Source: Chrysaora quinquecirrha
Taxonomy: Eukaryota; Cnidaria; Scyphozoa; Semaeostomeae; Pelagiidae
NCBI GenBank assembly: GCA_014526335.1
Contig: JACTAT010000010.1
Location: 2,461,943-2,525,942, forward strand
DNA length: 64,000 bases
Reading direction: 5' to 3'
The notes beneath the pieces were generated by a model that ran no database searches, was not told the DNA's origin, and saw only the letters and a program-made list of their open reading frames with translations. A program made the translations under genes and the position numbers. This document shows, in pieces, positions 1 through 14,700 of the stretch. Every line of letters starts with the position of its first letter. Position 1 is the stretch's first letter.

Positions 1-371
1 TTTTTAGCCACCCAAATAGCCCCGTAAAGCTGAAATGTTGCAATTATCCCCCATTTTTAGCCCCCACCCAGTTTTGCGAAAAGTTTGTTATTTTAAACTA
101 AATACAAGAATTTTGGGACAAATTATAACCTATTACCGGGCGATAATTCCCAATTTCTAACTTTCTGTGTTTGAAAGTCATAACTGTCTTCCCAATTTCT
201 ACTTTGCCGCTCACCTTGACACAACCTACTGAGCAAAATAAACGATTTCCAGCTCACTCTGTTTTTATTAGGCATATGATTCCTGACTCCTATTTTCCAT
301 CCACGCTTAGGCCAAATCAAAAGCATTGTATTACATTGACTCAATGTAAATCGTCTCCATTGCGTTTTTAG

Positions 372-575
372 GTCTTTGGAGAAGCTAAAATTCCTGGATC
401 TAACGACAATGCAAGATTACGAGAACTGCATCGAAAAACTTCGCAAGACAGATCACCGAAGATTGGCTATCGTAATCGCTCGTACAGCGGATCTTCGAAT
501 GGTAGCTCGGTGGCGAAAGACGATCAACGGCGAGCATCGTCGCAGTTTCTCGGCCTGCCAACTGCAGCTAATTAA
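372..575 (+). CDS. Last exon of a paralogue of the 2825-16386 gene (5' part off window)
   Basis: A pyrimidine tract and AG at 370-371 precede an open phase-0 stretch encoding 67 residues and a TAA at 573-575. It starts VFGEAKIPG and continues into a Ser/Arg/Asn-rich tail. The last exon of the minus-strand gene ending at 2825 starts VFGELNMPG, is also phase 0, has 66 codons against 67 here, and also ends in a Ser/Arg-rich tail. I infer that this is the final exon of a convergent paralogue whose other exons lie left of position 1. An overlapping frame from 376 to 624 is also open but shows no family resemblance. Function is unknown. Confidence 0.6.
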   Translation, partial: VFGEAKIPGSNDNARLRELHRKTSQDRSPKIGYRNRSYSGSSNGSSVAKDDQRRASSQFLGLPTAAN

Positions 576-2396
576 CATAACATCAAGAGCTGATGAAGAA
601 TACGGTTTTATGATGCCTCGTTAAAACTTTTCACAGTTGCTTATTTCTATACAGCATGCTTTTAGAGACACTCTTATGTACAGTAGTGCCTTTCTGCACG
701 TTACACCCTTACCGATGTATGAAAGTTAATGTCATTGTATGTTTTTACGGGGGTTCGGTGTGATGTTAATTAGCTCTTCATGTAACATGCATGGCATATC
801 CTACAAGTGCTATGAAGCTGTTTGAAACTAACTAAGTATAGGTTCTCACCTATGATCTTCACATTTACAGAATACACCTTTTCAACTACAGGCTGTTTTT
901 CCAAGTCCTTCAACTGAGTGATCTTTGCGGTCAAATCCCATATAAATTTTCAACACTAGAAAAGCGATAATTTGCGGAATTCGAAGCTGAGGCCAAACCT
1001 TTTGAAGAAATTTGCTTGAATTTTGAAAACGAGGCTGTCAGCTGAAATGTATTTTGCGTGGTGTTTTTGTGTGATTTCTTTACTTGAGCATTAGGCTTTT
1101 AACTTTATTTTAATTAACCATTGACATAGGAAAGGCAGGCCCCTTTTTGCTATTTATCATGTATATATTGTAGATATTTTTAGTTTGCGTGTTTTAACAT
1201 GAAGTGAGTCCTACTTGTATAGAGTCTTTGTTTTGCTTGCATCTGAAGGGTTTCTGTTAACCTGACTTGATTTTATCCTGAGAAAAGCTCGTCCGAAGAG
1301 GCTTGACTAACTAGGAGACGTGACGTCTCCTCTATGTCTCTCAGTTTAGCCACCTCGGAAACTTTGCGCGCGATTTGTAGCGAAAGACACGCAAATGTTT
1401 CTGGGAGACAGCAGATACATTGCTTGTCTCCGCGACTCGCAGGACCTGTTGCTCCTTGACTTCTCTAATAACAAGAAAGCCTATACATTTAAAGTACGCG
1501 ACCACCGTTATAACGGAATGCGGTAACTGATTAGAAAGCGTGCGGTGATAAAAAGCGCGTTGATTTTCTTAGTTTCCTTGGCTTTAAGTCTGTATTGCAC
1601 TGGGTCTTTCAATTTAAGTTTTTTAAGTTTCTTTGAAAAGAGGTGTATAATTGTCCCATCATAAAAACAAAATTAGATTGGCGGCCCAACCAATTTACTC
1701 AGAATGGTTTCATGGCCCATCCATATTCCCTCCGTCCCCCCTAGCAGATGTGACAAACGTGAAAGACAATCTTTTATCACTACAGTTGTAGAAAATTAGG
1801 GAAATTTGGTTCCTACTGCTGTAATATCCAAAACCAAATAGAAAACGAGAAAAGTGAGAAGAAATGCGTGTCAAATAATCAAGTATTGTATTTTGATACA
1901 AAAAAATACTCGTCACAGGTAAATTATCTACTCCAAAATATTTACAATGCATTTACAATACCAAATAGATAAAACGTGGAATAAATAATACTACAGGGAC
2001 CCGCCCCTCTGTGCTCTTATAAACTATAACCATGCGAACACACCAGTCTAAAAGCCCGAAGACACAACACTGAAGCTAAGCAACAGTTGCAGCCAAAAAC
2101 TAATTAAACTTTTGCACAAATTTATGTTGACAAACCCTTCCTACGAAAGCCGTGATTATGGAAATTAAAAATTTTGAGATAGAGAGTTTTCCATACGGAA
2201 TTCCTATAAAACAGTCAAAATTTAGCCAAGATGCAAAGTTTTACTATCTTAGCGCTTGTATTATTGATTTTATGAGAGTTCAAAGTTTACGATTTTGTAA
2301 GGAGGAATATTTGTGACGTGGCCAAACAGTGAACATTTGCTTTGACAAGTGCATGTCAATTGTTTGACAAGCAATGTTTGATCGCAAGGACCTTAA
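576..2396. other. Intergenic stretch between convergent genes
   Basis: Apart from a truncated copy of repeat family B at about 1288-1470, I see no gene. The sequence is AT-rich. The short open frames on both strands lack splice context or recognisable composition. Confidence 0.5.
1288..1470. repeat. MITE family B, truncated copy
   Basis: It carries the family B landmarks: a GGCTTGACTAACTAGGAGAC end, a CTCAGTTTAGCCACC block, GCGCGCGA, and the GCAAATGTTTCTGGGAGACA core. The full copy at 10566-10837 shows the complete palindromic layout. The right part is missing here. Confidence 0.6.
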
Positions 2397-2645
2397 GGCC
2401 TGGCTAAACTAGGGGACATGTCGCTCGCGGCATTGTCGCGATGTCTCCCAGTTTGGCCACCTTTGAAACTTTGTAGCGCGCGACGAAATGTGGAGCTAGA
2501 GAGACGCAAATGTTTCTGGGAGACAACAGAAACATTTCGTGTCTCCACGTTGCTCGCTTGTCATTCGCATGTTTAATCACCCTAGAAGACACGCCGAATA
2601 CAATGTCTCGCGTGAAATGTCTCCTAGTTGAGCCAGAGCTTGCCT
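2397..2645. repeat. MITE family B copy
   Basis: It begins AAGGCCTGGCTAAACTAGGG and ends with a degenerate inverted version of the same end (TCTCCTAGTTGAGCCAGAGC). The interior holds GTCTCCCAGTTTGGCCACC, GCGCGCGA and the TTTCTGGGAGACAACAGAAA core shared with copies near 1.3, 10.6 and 14.3 kb. It is a small non-autonomous element with no coding capacity. Confidence 0.7.
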
Positions 2646-2824
2646 AGCCCAGTTTCATTTACGAACTTGTTTGTGTTTATTTTGAAATGCGCCCATCAAG
2701 CGACGTGGGTTTTATCATGTGAACAAGAATGCCCTACGCTGATTCGCTAAACGTGAACACAAGAAATGGTGAATGAAATACAAATCCGTCTAATGCTAGT
2801 TCAGGCGTAAAGTTCAAATCATAT

Positions 2825-5800
2825 TTACACAGGCACATCCAGTCTATTTGATGACATACGTCGAGCTGGGGTCTTTGGGGAATATGGTGTCGAGCTTGCC
2901 ATAGAGGAAACGCTGAGCGAACGACTTCGACGGACAACATTTGAAGTTCCTTGGAATCCTGTCTTTTTCATCAATGCTTGTTTGACTCCTTCATCGATGC
3001 CAGGCATATTCAGCTCTCCGAACACCTTGTAAAAATAGAGAAAAATAAATAAAGCCACAAGATAAAGCTTTTAAAGTGAGGGAAGGATGAAATAGTGAAT
3101 GGTGAAGGTTGACCGTCTGGAAAATGCAGTTTTCAAATGAATATGGTGCAATTTCATACCGTATTAGCCTCTACACCGAGACGCTAGTGATTGCAAATGA
3201 GACAAATATGCTAATATGCACGATACGGTAACAGTAACAGACGGTAACAAACAGTAACAAACAGTTATAATCGGTGCAAACAGTAAATAACGGTAACAAA
3301 CAGTAACAAACAGCAAAACACGGTTACATACAGTAACAGATGGTAACAAACGGTATCAAACAGTGACAGACGGTACAAACAGTAACAAACGGTAATTAAC
3401 AGTAATAAACGGTAAAAACGGTAACAAACGGCAACCAACAGCAAGAAACAGCAACAAAGAGTAACAAACGGTAACACAGTAACAGACGGTAACAAACAAT
3501 AACAAACGGTAGCAAACAGTAAAAACAGTAACAAACAGAAACAAATGTTAAAAGACAGTAATAAAGGGTAACAAACAGTAACAGACGGTAACAAACGGTA
3601 ACAAATAGTAACGAACGGTTACAAATAGTAACAAACAGTAACAAACAGTAACAAACGGTAAAAAACAGTAACAGACGGTAACAAACAGTAAAAAATAGTA
3701 AGAAACGGTAACAAAAAGTTACAGACAGAAACAAACGGTAACTACAGACAGAAACAAACGGTAACAACCAGTTACAAACGTAAACAAGTAGTAACAAACG
3801 GTAAAAAACAGTAATAAAAAGTAACAAACAGCGACAAACAGAAACAAACCGTAACAAACAGTAACAAAGAGAAGCAAATAGTAACAAACAGAAGCAAACG
3901 GTAACAAGTTTTCAAAACTCTAATTCAATAGTACCTCAATAATTGCTCCATCAGGCAGGCGTAAGAAATGTCGATACAACTCAATAAGTCCGTCCGGACT
4001 AATCGTATGTATGGATAAATGCGTTGTGATCTCTTTCGTTCCAGTCTTCCTTCCATGAGAGCTCGGGTCGTCCCAGTACTCTTCACCAAGCTGGAGAACA
4101 CAGATAGAGATGTATCAGAAACTTAGCACAGTGCTTCTCAGCAAAAAAGGAACGATTTCAGCCTAATATAAAATATTTTTCAACTCTATTTCTTTCATTC
4201 ATTGTGAAATAAACGTATCTCTGTGGCCATAAATCTTTCTCTTTACCCTTTCCAATTCTATCAATAGAAGTTACGTTTATGGTGTCTCGATGAATCAGCA
4301 ATGGAAAAATGTTGATACCAACCCCCTGGAAAAATATGAACTCATGGCGTTTATTAGTAAACACAGCCTACTGCCCGGAGGTATCACAATCTTACCTCTT
4401 CTTGCTCCCAAACATAATCATAAACAGCGACTTTTCTTCTCTCGCCATCCTCTCCTCTCCACTGCTCTGCCTTCATACATATATAATTCAACTCATCATT
4501 TCCAACCTCCAAATCATACGGCATAAAGAATTCTTCCTCGCTTCCATGCAGCCTCCAATACACGTCCATTAGCCGCCCATTGTTGTGAAGACCAATAAAG
4601 AACATGTACCATAATGCGCAGGTTGAAAATGCGATAACAACATAGAGGAATGCTGTCAGTGAGATGCTCACGTAAAATGTGACGTCTTCGTTGTTGTAAT
4701 TACGGAAGAAATGCCAGTATAGTTTGAAAGCATCGCCTATGGGCTCTGAACCGCCAATGTTTTTATACCTGAAAGAATTAGTGAGTAATTTACCGAAGGT
4801 ATCAAGGAAGCGAGTCCTACGGACTAGCCAGTAGGTCCAGATTCACAAGTTATGGTTTGGGATGCCATGGGGATCTAACATCCCGGGAATCTAGCGAATG
4901 TTCAGCATTTTTCATTTATTTTTCAAATTTGAAATCCCTGTGCAGAGAATGAGAAAGATCACATGTTTGCTGTGTAGCAGATCAGTTCTTGGAAGGATGA
5001 ATCTTGTCTTGCCAAGGTTAATCTGGTACTACTGGCCGCCTGTGTAGCAGGCTGTAAGGTTAAAAGCATGTCTTCTGAAATAGATATCATTAGCAGCATC
5101 AAAATAATAATACGTATATTAAGGGAGGGGCGCCCAAATTTTTTCAGATGTGGAGAGGAGGAGGGGGCACGGAAAGAAAGAGTTAAAATAAATCTCATTG
5201 AGAAAAAGGACACAAGGTCGGGAGGGAAACAACACTTAGGCCCTGGCCAAACGATCAAACATTTTTGGTCAAACATTTCAGATGTGCTTTACAAGCAATG
5301 TTTGACCGTTTGGCCACGTCACAAAAACAATTGGCAAGCAAACTTCGTCAGCAATGTTGTTGCAAAAAATGTTTCAGACAAACAATGTTCTGTGGTATTA
5401 CCAAACGGCCAAACATTGTGTTTTGAAAAACAAATGTCAAATGTTTCACAAACTGTGTTTGATCGTTTAGCTAGGGCTTTAGCACTTGGTTAATGCGAGT
5501 GTGGGAAAAATGCATGGAAAACTAGTACTTGCCGAAACATGTTACCTCCTAGAGATCAGTCTACACTGTTTATCAATTAATCAGACGGGTCCTAGACGGG
5601 GGAGTAGTGACAACAAATTGACTAACCTGCCGATAGCACAGTCCACAATCAAAATCCATAATGGATCGAGAAATGCTTGAATTCCAAATGCCAACATGAA
5701 CTGTGTGACGATATCCGGAAACCATTTGAAATATCTTTGAAAGCAATATGTTAGGGGCACGAACAGCAAAAAGAACAGAAAGTTGGTGAATGGTCCCATT

Positions 5801-8738
5801 ATGACGATTCCCATTTCATGTCGTGCTTGCAGAAGGGTGTCTTGGTAATTCAAGTTTACAGTGTGGGCGTAGAAGTTGAACCTAAGGAGAAAAACGGTCA
5901 TAAGTTAAAAGTCACAGGCACTTGCCAAACTGTCAAACATGGTTGGTCAAACATTTAAGACTTGCTTTACAAGCAATGTTTGACAGTTTAGCCAAGTCAA
6001 AACATCACGAGACGAGCAAAATTAAGCTGAATTTGTTGCGCGATGTTTTTAAAACATTTTCATGCAAGCAAAAAATGTTTGACAAGTAATGCAACAGTTT
6101 TGCAACATGGCCAAACGGTCAAACAGTTTGCTTGACAAGCAAATTTGAAATGTTTGACAAACAATGTTTGATCCTTTGGCCAGAACCTTTCGCCAGTGAC
6201 TCAGGGTCCATGCCACACGATCAAACATTGTTTGTCAAACATTCGAAACAATGTTTGACGGTTTAATTGCGTCAAAAACATTACTTGACAAGCAGAATCT
6301 GTTAAGCATGCAATTGCAGTACATTTTGATATTTTGAAATCACTGCAGTCGTGAAATCGACATTTTGCATTATAACTTTACATGAAATAGACAACTTGCA
6401 AAGGCGATGCACGAGCATGCATTTCAATTAAAGATTTTTTGGTCCCTTGAGGCTAAACAAGTTAAACCTTTTCACGAATTTCACGTGTACAAGTTTGCTC
6501 CTTATTCTTTTGGGTTTTCAAATCTTCTGGAATCTGAAATTCGCTGGACTTGAAAACCTGAAACCATAACGAGTAAGCATTCTGAAGACGCAGCACTTAT
6601 GAGAACTTAGGCCACAAGTTTGTAGTGGTCTGAAGAAGGCCACGAGATCCAGTGAAGTCTATGAGATCCAGCTTCATAAGCGGACTGCCAAAAAGCATTC
6701 GAAATTCACCAATAGAACAAGATACCGAGCGAGGCAACAGGTACATACTAAGCCCTTTAAATATTCGAAAATTGTAAATTATTTTGTTAGCGAATTTTAG
6801 CTGGTTGCACGAGGAAAAAGTTTGATTTTGCTGTCAACTTGAGTCTAATTCTTTCTGTTTGATTAAAGCATTTCAGTCTGTCGAAACTTGGGGTTTTAGA
6901 AAGGGGTAGATAGGCCCTTTTATTAATACCAGTATGCAAGAAATTTTAGATGCAGAGAAAGGTAAAAGCGCCTAGGTGAATAGCGGGTATGGAACCATTG
7001 AGTGCCTATGTGAAGTACTTTACGGAAAGCCTAATTTTTCTTGAAAAATAATAAATTCAAGCTTTTAGATAGTTTGGGATGCGGATTGAACAATGTTTTT
7101 CGTTACTTGAACACGAAGAACCTTTTTTCATTCACGAATTCGTTCGTTTTAGTTCTGACATTTGCCAAAGCAGCGACGTGGGTTTTATCACGTGACTTAA
7201 TACTGCAAGTTGATTCGCTATTCAATGCTAACAAGCGGAAGTGAGAACAAATGACAAAATTCACTTATCTGAAACTTACTTATTAATTGGTATAGAAAGT
7301 GCCTTCAGCAACACCCATTGACCAAAATAATGTAGATACATTCGTATAAACCATGTCACTAGCAACATAAACAGTGTTATCCAGAACTGACTGTTTCTCC
7401 ATTGAGATAGGCCCAGCTCAGCTAACATCATTCGGCCAATGTATTGCATCTTCTCACGACCCTTGCGAGGAACTTGGCCCTTGTTTGACCAAAGAGACCT
7501 TTGAAATAAAAATTATAGATGTTAACGTATCAATACCAAACACAAGCCTAGCTTGGCCTAGCATTGTATCATAGTATTGATATATAGCATCAAGCCAGGC
7601 AGAATAGCATAGCACTGTACATAGTAACATCGGGTAGCGTGGCAAAACGGCAAAAGATAGCACAGTACTGCATAGCGTAAAATAAAAAGCATGGGGCAGC
7701 AACAAAGAGCACAGCAAAGCGTAGCACAGCACAGTAACGGCCAGTAAAATTAGGGTAACTGTATGGCATGGTTATGGTATAGTATAGTAGGGTAATAGCA
7801 CAACAACAAATAGCATACAAAAACAAAACGTAAAATAAAATCATAGAAGTAGCAGTATAGCATGGTAACAGAAGAACGTAGAAAGGAATAGCATAAATTT
7901 GAGGGTAAGATATTGTAGAATTGTAAAAATTACTTGACGTTGTATGTGTGTTGTTTTAATTCATCAAGATGTGATATTTTCTTCTTTTTTCGTTTTGTGA
8001 ATGTTTGTGCTGTTTGTGGCATCTTTTTATACAATTTTCTTGCATATATATCAGCAGGATTGTTTTGATGCACCTAAGAAAATCACATTTTACTTAAAAT
8101 AGCAAATCGGTGAATAATGAGGAAAAAACATGACGATTTAAGATTTTTGAGAGCTTTGATTTCATATAGTATACAGGCAGATTTTGAAGGTAGTGTGTAG
8201 TCATGATCTAATCAAGCTGGCTTGTGGTGTCAGAAGCTCAGCGAGGTCGGGGTTCAAGTCCCAGCTACGGTAGCGTCACAGCCAGGATCAAGCTCTCAAT
8301 TAGTTAACCTACAACTCAAATCTAGCGAGTGGCGCTTTATACACTATTTCACCTTCACTTTCAGTAAAGAGAAGTTAGCCGTGAGATTCCTACCTTGTAA
8401 TACATGCCAGGCTGTCCTTTCACGTGTCTGAACCCATAATCCTTTTTGATAATGCAAACGTCATCATCATTATAATCAGTTCCACTTCCGGTGTCCGTTT
8501 CATCGCTGTAACCCAGGCTCTTTTCATCAATGGATCTTCTAGATCCAGTAATTGATGACTTTCGTTGTGGAATTTCATCCGACGGTTGGAGATTGACTGA
8601 TGTGTGTGATGTTCTTCGCTGTCTGAGTTCTGTTGATATTTCTGAAGCTTTTTGTAGCTTTATAGAGGACGAAACAGCAGATGAAGGGCGTGATATCTGC
8701 ATAAAACAGAATTGGCAGTGATGAAAACTATAGGTAAT

Positions 8739-8795
<57 letters not shown>

Positions 8796-11700
8796 TACCA
8801 GCATCATCATGATCATCGGGATCATTATCATGATAATCGCCAACATCATCATCATCATCATGAAATCCATCATCATGACAACCATCAGCATCTTCCTCAT
8901 CCTATTCATCATTATCACCTTCACCATCATCACCATCACCACCACCACCATCGTCATCCTCATCATTATCATCATGATCATCATCATCATCATCATCATC
9001 ATCACCATCACCATCACCAGCATTACTACCACCATTATCAACTTATCACCATAACATAAAATAGAGGATTGAATTTATCAAAAGCATATGTTATCAGGCA
9101 GAAATTATAAAAGGCATTGTTTGAAATACTTCTTGTATCCTCAAGGACGATTGTGATACTAACCTTTCTCTTTGGTGGCTCAACAGTCAGTTTAATATTA
9201 CTCTGTCCCATCACAAATTCACTGCCCTCGTCTCCAATATTTAGCATACTTGGAGCTTTCGAAGGAGGCTGCATAGATGTTCTACTTGCTGCAATGGATG
9301 ACATGTCAGTTACTGAACCATATACAGGCTGTTCTCCGTCAACAAATTCCTCGCCAGTTTTAGTTCGAACTGGGTAGCTTACCAATCCAGAACTAAACTG
9401 CATTTCAACTTCATATTCTTTTTGCCCAGCCAAATATCTATGGTAAATTAGATAGAAGAAACATTAAAGCAGCTACAGTGGAGTTTTGTGTAGTATAGAA
9501 AGATGCAGTAGCACGATTTCATAGATTTTCATCTAGTTTCTTGATAAGAGGTTTGGTGCAATACAAAATTATCTGGAAGATGGTAGACACTAAGTTTGGT
9601 AGGGAACACTCTAAGCAATGCAGTTACAAGGATTAGAGTCTCTTCAAGAAAGGACTTGAAGCGAAATTTTGCACGTGAATTTACGTTCAACGGAACTAGT
9701 GTGGATAAAAGGATTTTAGGCCCATCCTTTGCGAGTCACTTGGATATCTTTGCCGAGTTTCTCAGGATATATAAGCATACACCAACAGCTATAGCTATAT
9801 TATACAATGCATTATTTTTTTAAAAAAAACTTCCGAACAATGCGTGTAGTGTAGTATAGAAAATAGCATGGTAGTATTCTCACCTTGGTAATTTCACAAT
9901 TTCGAAATACAAATTACACAGCCAATATTCCAAGTCAGATGCAATTCGTTCTTCAATTGCTTGAAATTTATCAACAGATGGGTCGATACTTCCTCTCAGC
10001 AATGGAGTTTTATATCTGGGAAAGAAATCGCAAGATTCTATTTAGATACTGGTCTGGATATGAATACGCTAGCCATTTGCTTCCGTCTGTTTATGACTTT
10101 TATACTCTGAGGAGTGTCAAAGGAATAGAATATATGCAAAGAATTTCCGCTCTCTAGCAAATTTGGAAATTCTGTGCTATTCAAAAACCTTTCTCAATCA
10201 AAGCTGACCGTTCTTACAAACAAATGAAAGCAAAAGGACTTACTTTCCATCAACAACATTGAAGTTTCCATCACAAATTGGAAAACATCCCCAACCAACG
10301 ATTTTAGCAGTCGGTGTGACAGGACCACTCAAGATGAACAATTCAAACATCAGTACCATTCCTGGTCTCATATCAGGCTTCGATGGGCATACTGTAAAGA
10401 CGCTTTGGTCGATCTAAAAGGAATTGAAATGTTAGGGTACATAATCTTGTAGTAGTTACACCCGTTTTATGAGCTTAGGTGAATGTATATTTAAGCAATA
10501 TATGGAGGATTCTAGGGGGTTGGCTTCTTTGCCTGCTTGCGACGTCTTTTCTGATTGTAAAGCTATGGATAAACTAGGAGACATGTTGCGCGCGACACTG
10601 TATTCGGCGTGTCTCCCAGGGTGGCTAAACATGCGAGTGACAAGCGAGCAGCATGTTCCCCGAGTCATTTGCATGTTGCGGAGACAAGAAATGTTTCTGT
10701 TGTCTCCCAGAAACATTTGCGTGTCTCTTGCTACAAATTTTGTCGCGCGCTACATAGTTTCCGAGGCGGCTAAAGTGGGAGACACCGAGGGGACACCAAT
10801 GTCACGCGCGACATGTCTCCTAGTTTAGCCAGGCCTTAACATCTAGTTGCTAAAACAGCCTTATGAGCTCACAACAGATGGGACATACCTTCATTTCAGT
10901 ATTGTAGAATTCACCATCGTGAATGAGTGGCATGGTCGCAGCACCCCATTTTTGTCCTTTTAAATTGGACCATTTCATAACATGACCACCAACACGGCTA
11001 TACAGTGATACCATAAGTACATACTGTCCAACTGCAAACATAAAAGCAACAGCTCATAATTTAACTAGCCCCCGGTACAGTGATTATCTAGCGTTTAAGA
11101 TCAGTGGAAATCCAAATGTTTTAAGGGTGCATTATAGACGATAAATGATACACTAGAAGAAAAATGAGAGTGGTAAAATGTGACTATTTTGTGGAATCAG
11201 AATATAACTACTACATACTTGGAAGTTTGTCTCGCACACTCCTTAGGCATTTGATCTTAATCTGAATCGGTTGAGATGTTTTGTTCCAATCTACCTTCCA
11301 TCGTCGCCCTCGGCTGCCTCCATACTGTCTATCAGCGAATACCAAATCACCATACATTGCCTGCAATAATACAAATCATTTAGCAAAAAGTACACTGATT
11401 GAGTTATTTATGGCCGATACTGGAGAGGACACCGGCCCTGTAAGCCAATCTAAAGAAACCACCCCGTGAACATGCTGATTTATATGATGAGTTTTTGCAG
11501 CATTACATTGGTTTACTCTATAGAAGTCTAAAATTGCATAAAGTTTCAGTACAGTGATGTAAATGGTGTCTTTAGACATGTCGCATAGTTTTGAGGTTTA
11601 TCTAAAAAAAAATAAGAAAAATGACAAGTGGTCTTAAACTTATGCACATGACTGTAGGTCAGACTGTGCGCAATTTCGACTGGCTTTAAACTAAATTAAG

Positions 11701-14700
11701 CCTGGCTTTAAACTAGTAGTCGCTGAAAGATCCAGATGCGGGAAGTTTACGATGAAAATCACTGATAATAACTAATACACTCACCTGTACTTCTGCCTTT
11801 CTTTTCCTCAGAGCCTTCAGAAGTTGATTTTCAGATCTTTTAAATGCTTTGCTGATTTGACCTTGAAGTCTATGGTCTCGTTTCATTAAAGCCATCTGTA
11901 AAAGAAAGTCACGCAAAAAATTAGATTGCTCAGCAGGTAACCGTTTTAACTTATTTCATATGCACGTTCAAGCAGTAAGGGGTTTACTCGGTAGACCGAT
12001 AAAAAGAAGATTCAAATTTGACAAACAAGTTTTCCTTTTCCACCGAACAGTGTTTTATCGGTCTCACGAGTAAGTTACGCCCTTGCAAAAACAACAAACA
12101 TTTCTTGTCAGACATTTGACGTTTGCATTTCAAGCAAAGTGTTTTACCGTTTAGCCATGGTTTCGCCACGTTGCTTGCACCAATCTAATGACTGATTGCA
12201 CCAATCTAATGACTGATTGCACCAATCTGTTATCTTTAGTTAATTAGATATTTTAATATTTGGACTTGCTTTTTCTTTTTTAAATTTATTTTGAATTAAA
12301 CATTTTGTGTTCAATCTGTATTAATTGTTTTAACTTAGTATGTAAGTAAGCGCCCCAGACTCGATAAGCTTTGCTTCTTCTGGGGCGTATGTCAACGTAT
12401 GTACAGTGTAGTCACTTACTGTAACTAATATGTTGTCATCAGAATTAGAATTATTATTATTAATATTACTTTGAACTTTTCAAAAACATTTCCCCGCCAA
12501 TTCTGCTTGTCAAGTTATGTTTTTTTGACGTGAAAAGTTCAAACATTACTTGATTAGCAAGTTTCAAATGTTTTACAAACAATGTTTAATCGTTTGGCCA
12601 GGGCCTTCACACGGACAGTATTTTAAAGCTGAATAGTGTAAGACCCTGGCAAAATGATCAAACATTGTTAGCCAAATGTTTGAAATTGCTTCAGCAATGT
12701 TTGGCCATTTAAAACGTCATGAAACATTGGTTGCCAAGCAAAACGAGTTCAATTTGCTGCGCAATAATTTTGAAATGGTTCAGAAACAAACAGTGCTTGA
12801 TGCAATCAAAAATATTTGACAAGCAATGTTTTGTGACATGGCCAAACGGTCAAACATTTATGGCAAAACATTGGAAATTTGTTTCACAAGTAATGTTTGG
12901 CCGTTTGGCCACGTCACAAAACAATATTCAACAAGGAAAAATATGCTAAATTTCGTATATCATGTTTTTGAAATGGTTGAAAAATTTCTTTGTTTGACGC
13001 AAGCAAAAATGTTCAGCAATGTTTTCTGACATGCCAAAACGGTCAAACATTTCGTTCGACAAGCAAATTCATCTGTTTGATAAACAATGTTTGATTATAT
13101 GATAAACTGAGTTTAAATTACCTCTTTATCTCTGATTTTCCATGTTTTTCTCTGAATATCTTCATAACATGTTTCTTTGCTCTGTCCATTGCAATTGATA
13201 GTTCTTCCTGCTTGTCTCTTTGGATGCGAGCCTCGTTTTGCTGATACTCGATGTGACGTTCACGAATGCTACGCTCTTCATCCTAAAGACAAAAATTAGA
13301 AGCATTGCGTACATTTTCCGAGGAAGCACAATGTTTGGGAGCTTTCACGATCTGACGTTGTTTTAACGAATTAGCTACCTAAAGAATAGATTTTCAAACG
13401 GTGCTAAAATTCTGCGAAAACACTGCAAAACATACTGAAAGAATATTCTACTTCTTCTTCGCTTTTTGATAAACTTAAAGTTAATTTCAAGGAACATCAC
13501 TTTCAGCATTGGACTACTAAGCTATGGATATCACACCATTAACGATGTTACATTCTCTGGTCGGAAGTTTTGATGAATCGCCTCAATGTTGGAGATTCCC
13601 AAACTTTTTCCTTTCAGGCGAAAATGAACTCTAGCCTTTAATATTTAGTTTATACGAGATAGAAGAGGGATAGAGTTACGCCCATAAACACTAGACAATC
13701 TTTATTGCCTCATACAAACGTGATTTTGAAGAAGTTACCAAAATGGATAGTCAGAAATATGGACACCAAACGATCTGCTTTTTAAAATTGCCAACGTTAA
13801 AAACGAGAACGCTATACACGCTGTATGTAAATTGTGAAAATATGCTTTATGTGGAAAAACAGACCCTGGAACTGTTTGACAGAGACCTTAATACAAGAAA
13901 AATTCTTCACCTGTACTTCTTCCAACCCAATACTTCCAATCATCAGCACCTCTTCTTCAACTTGTTTTTCAAATTCTTCCAAATATCCCCGATTTCTTCT
14001 TCAGCGAGAGCAAGTTTCATCTGATCAATGCTTTGGTGCATATGTTTTTGCTGTTCATTACCAAATAAAGACGGGGGGATGCCTTTTGATTCCAGCTCTG
14101 TATCTCCATTGTCTAATGATCCTAAATATTCATACAGCTCAGGTAGGTTCTCTCCTTTCTTGAAATCTAAAAAGGAAAACGCATTTCTAAGATTTGTATC
14201 AAGTTCAGTCATGTTGTATGGGCACATGCCTGACTAATAGCTGAAAGTAGTTAGTGATCGCTAAAATCTTAATGAATTCAAACTTGTCCTATGTTAAGCT
14301 TAAGGCCTGGCTAAACGAGGAGATATGTTGTGCTTGACTTTGAAGTCCCCTCAGTGTCTCCCAGCCACCTTGGAAACTTTGTTGCGTGCCACAAAATTTG
14401 TAGCAAGAGAGATGCAGATGTTTCTGGGAGACAACAGAAACATTTCTTGTCTCGGAGACATCCAAATGATTTGGGGACATGTTGCTCACTTGTCACTTGC
14501 ATGTTTAGGCACCCTGAATGACACACTGTATACAGTGTTGCGTGCGACAAGTCTCCTAGTGTAGCCACAGCTTTAGTTTTATCAATTCATATTCCCAAGT
14601 TTTATTTTGAATATTAAGTGCATTCATGTCACATTGCGTTCATCAGCATGTTCATTTCATGCAATATTCTTCAGATTGTACACATATGATGTCATTTCAT

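Noticed and set aside
3225..3905. Possible CRISPR-like array because of regular short repeats
   Set aside because: There are no unique spacers; units are directly contiguous 10-bp repeats in a eukaryotic intron.
3164..3907. Several Leu/Val/Cys/Tyr-rich minus-strand open frames
   Set aside because: Products of the 10-bp minisatellite; no splice context or non-repetitive sequence.
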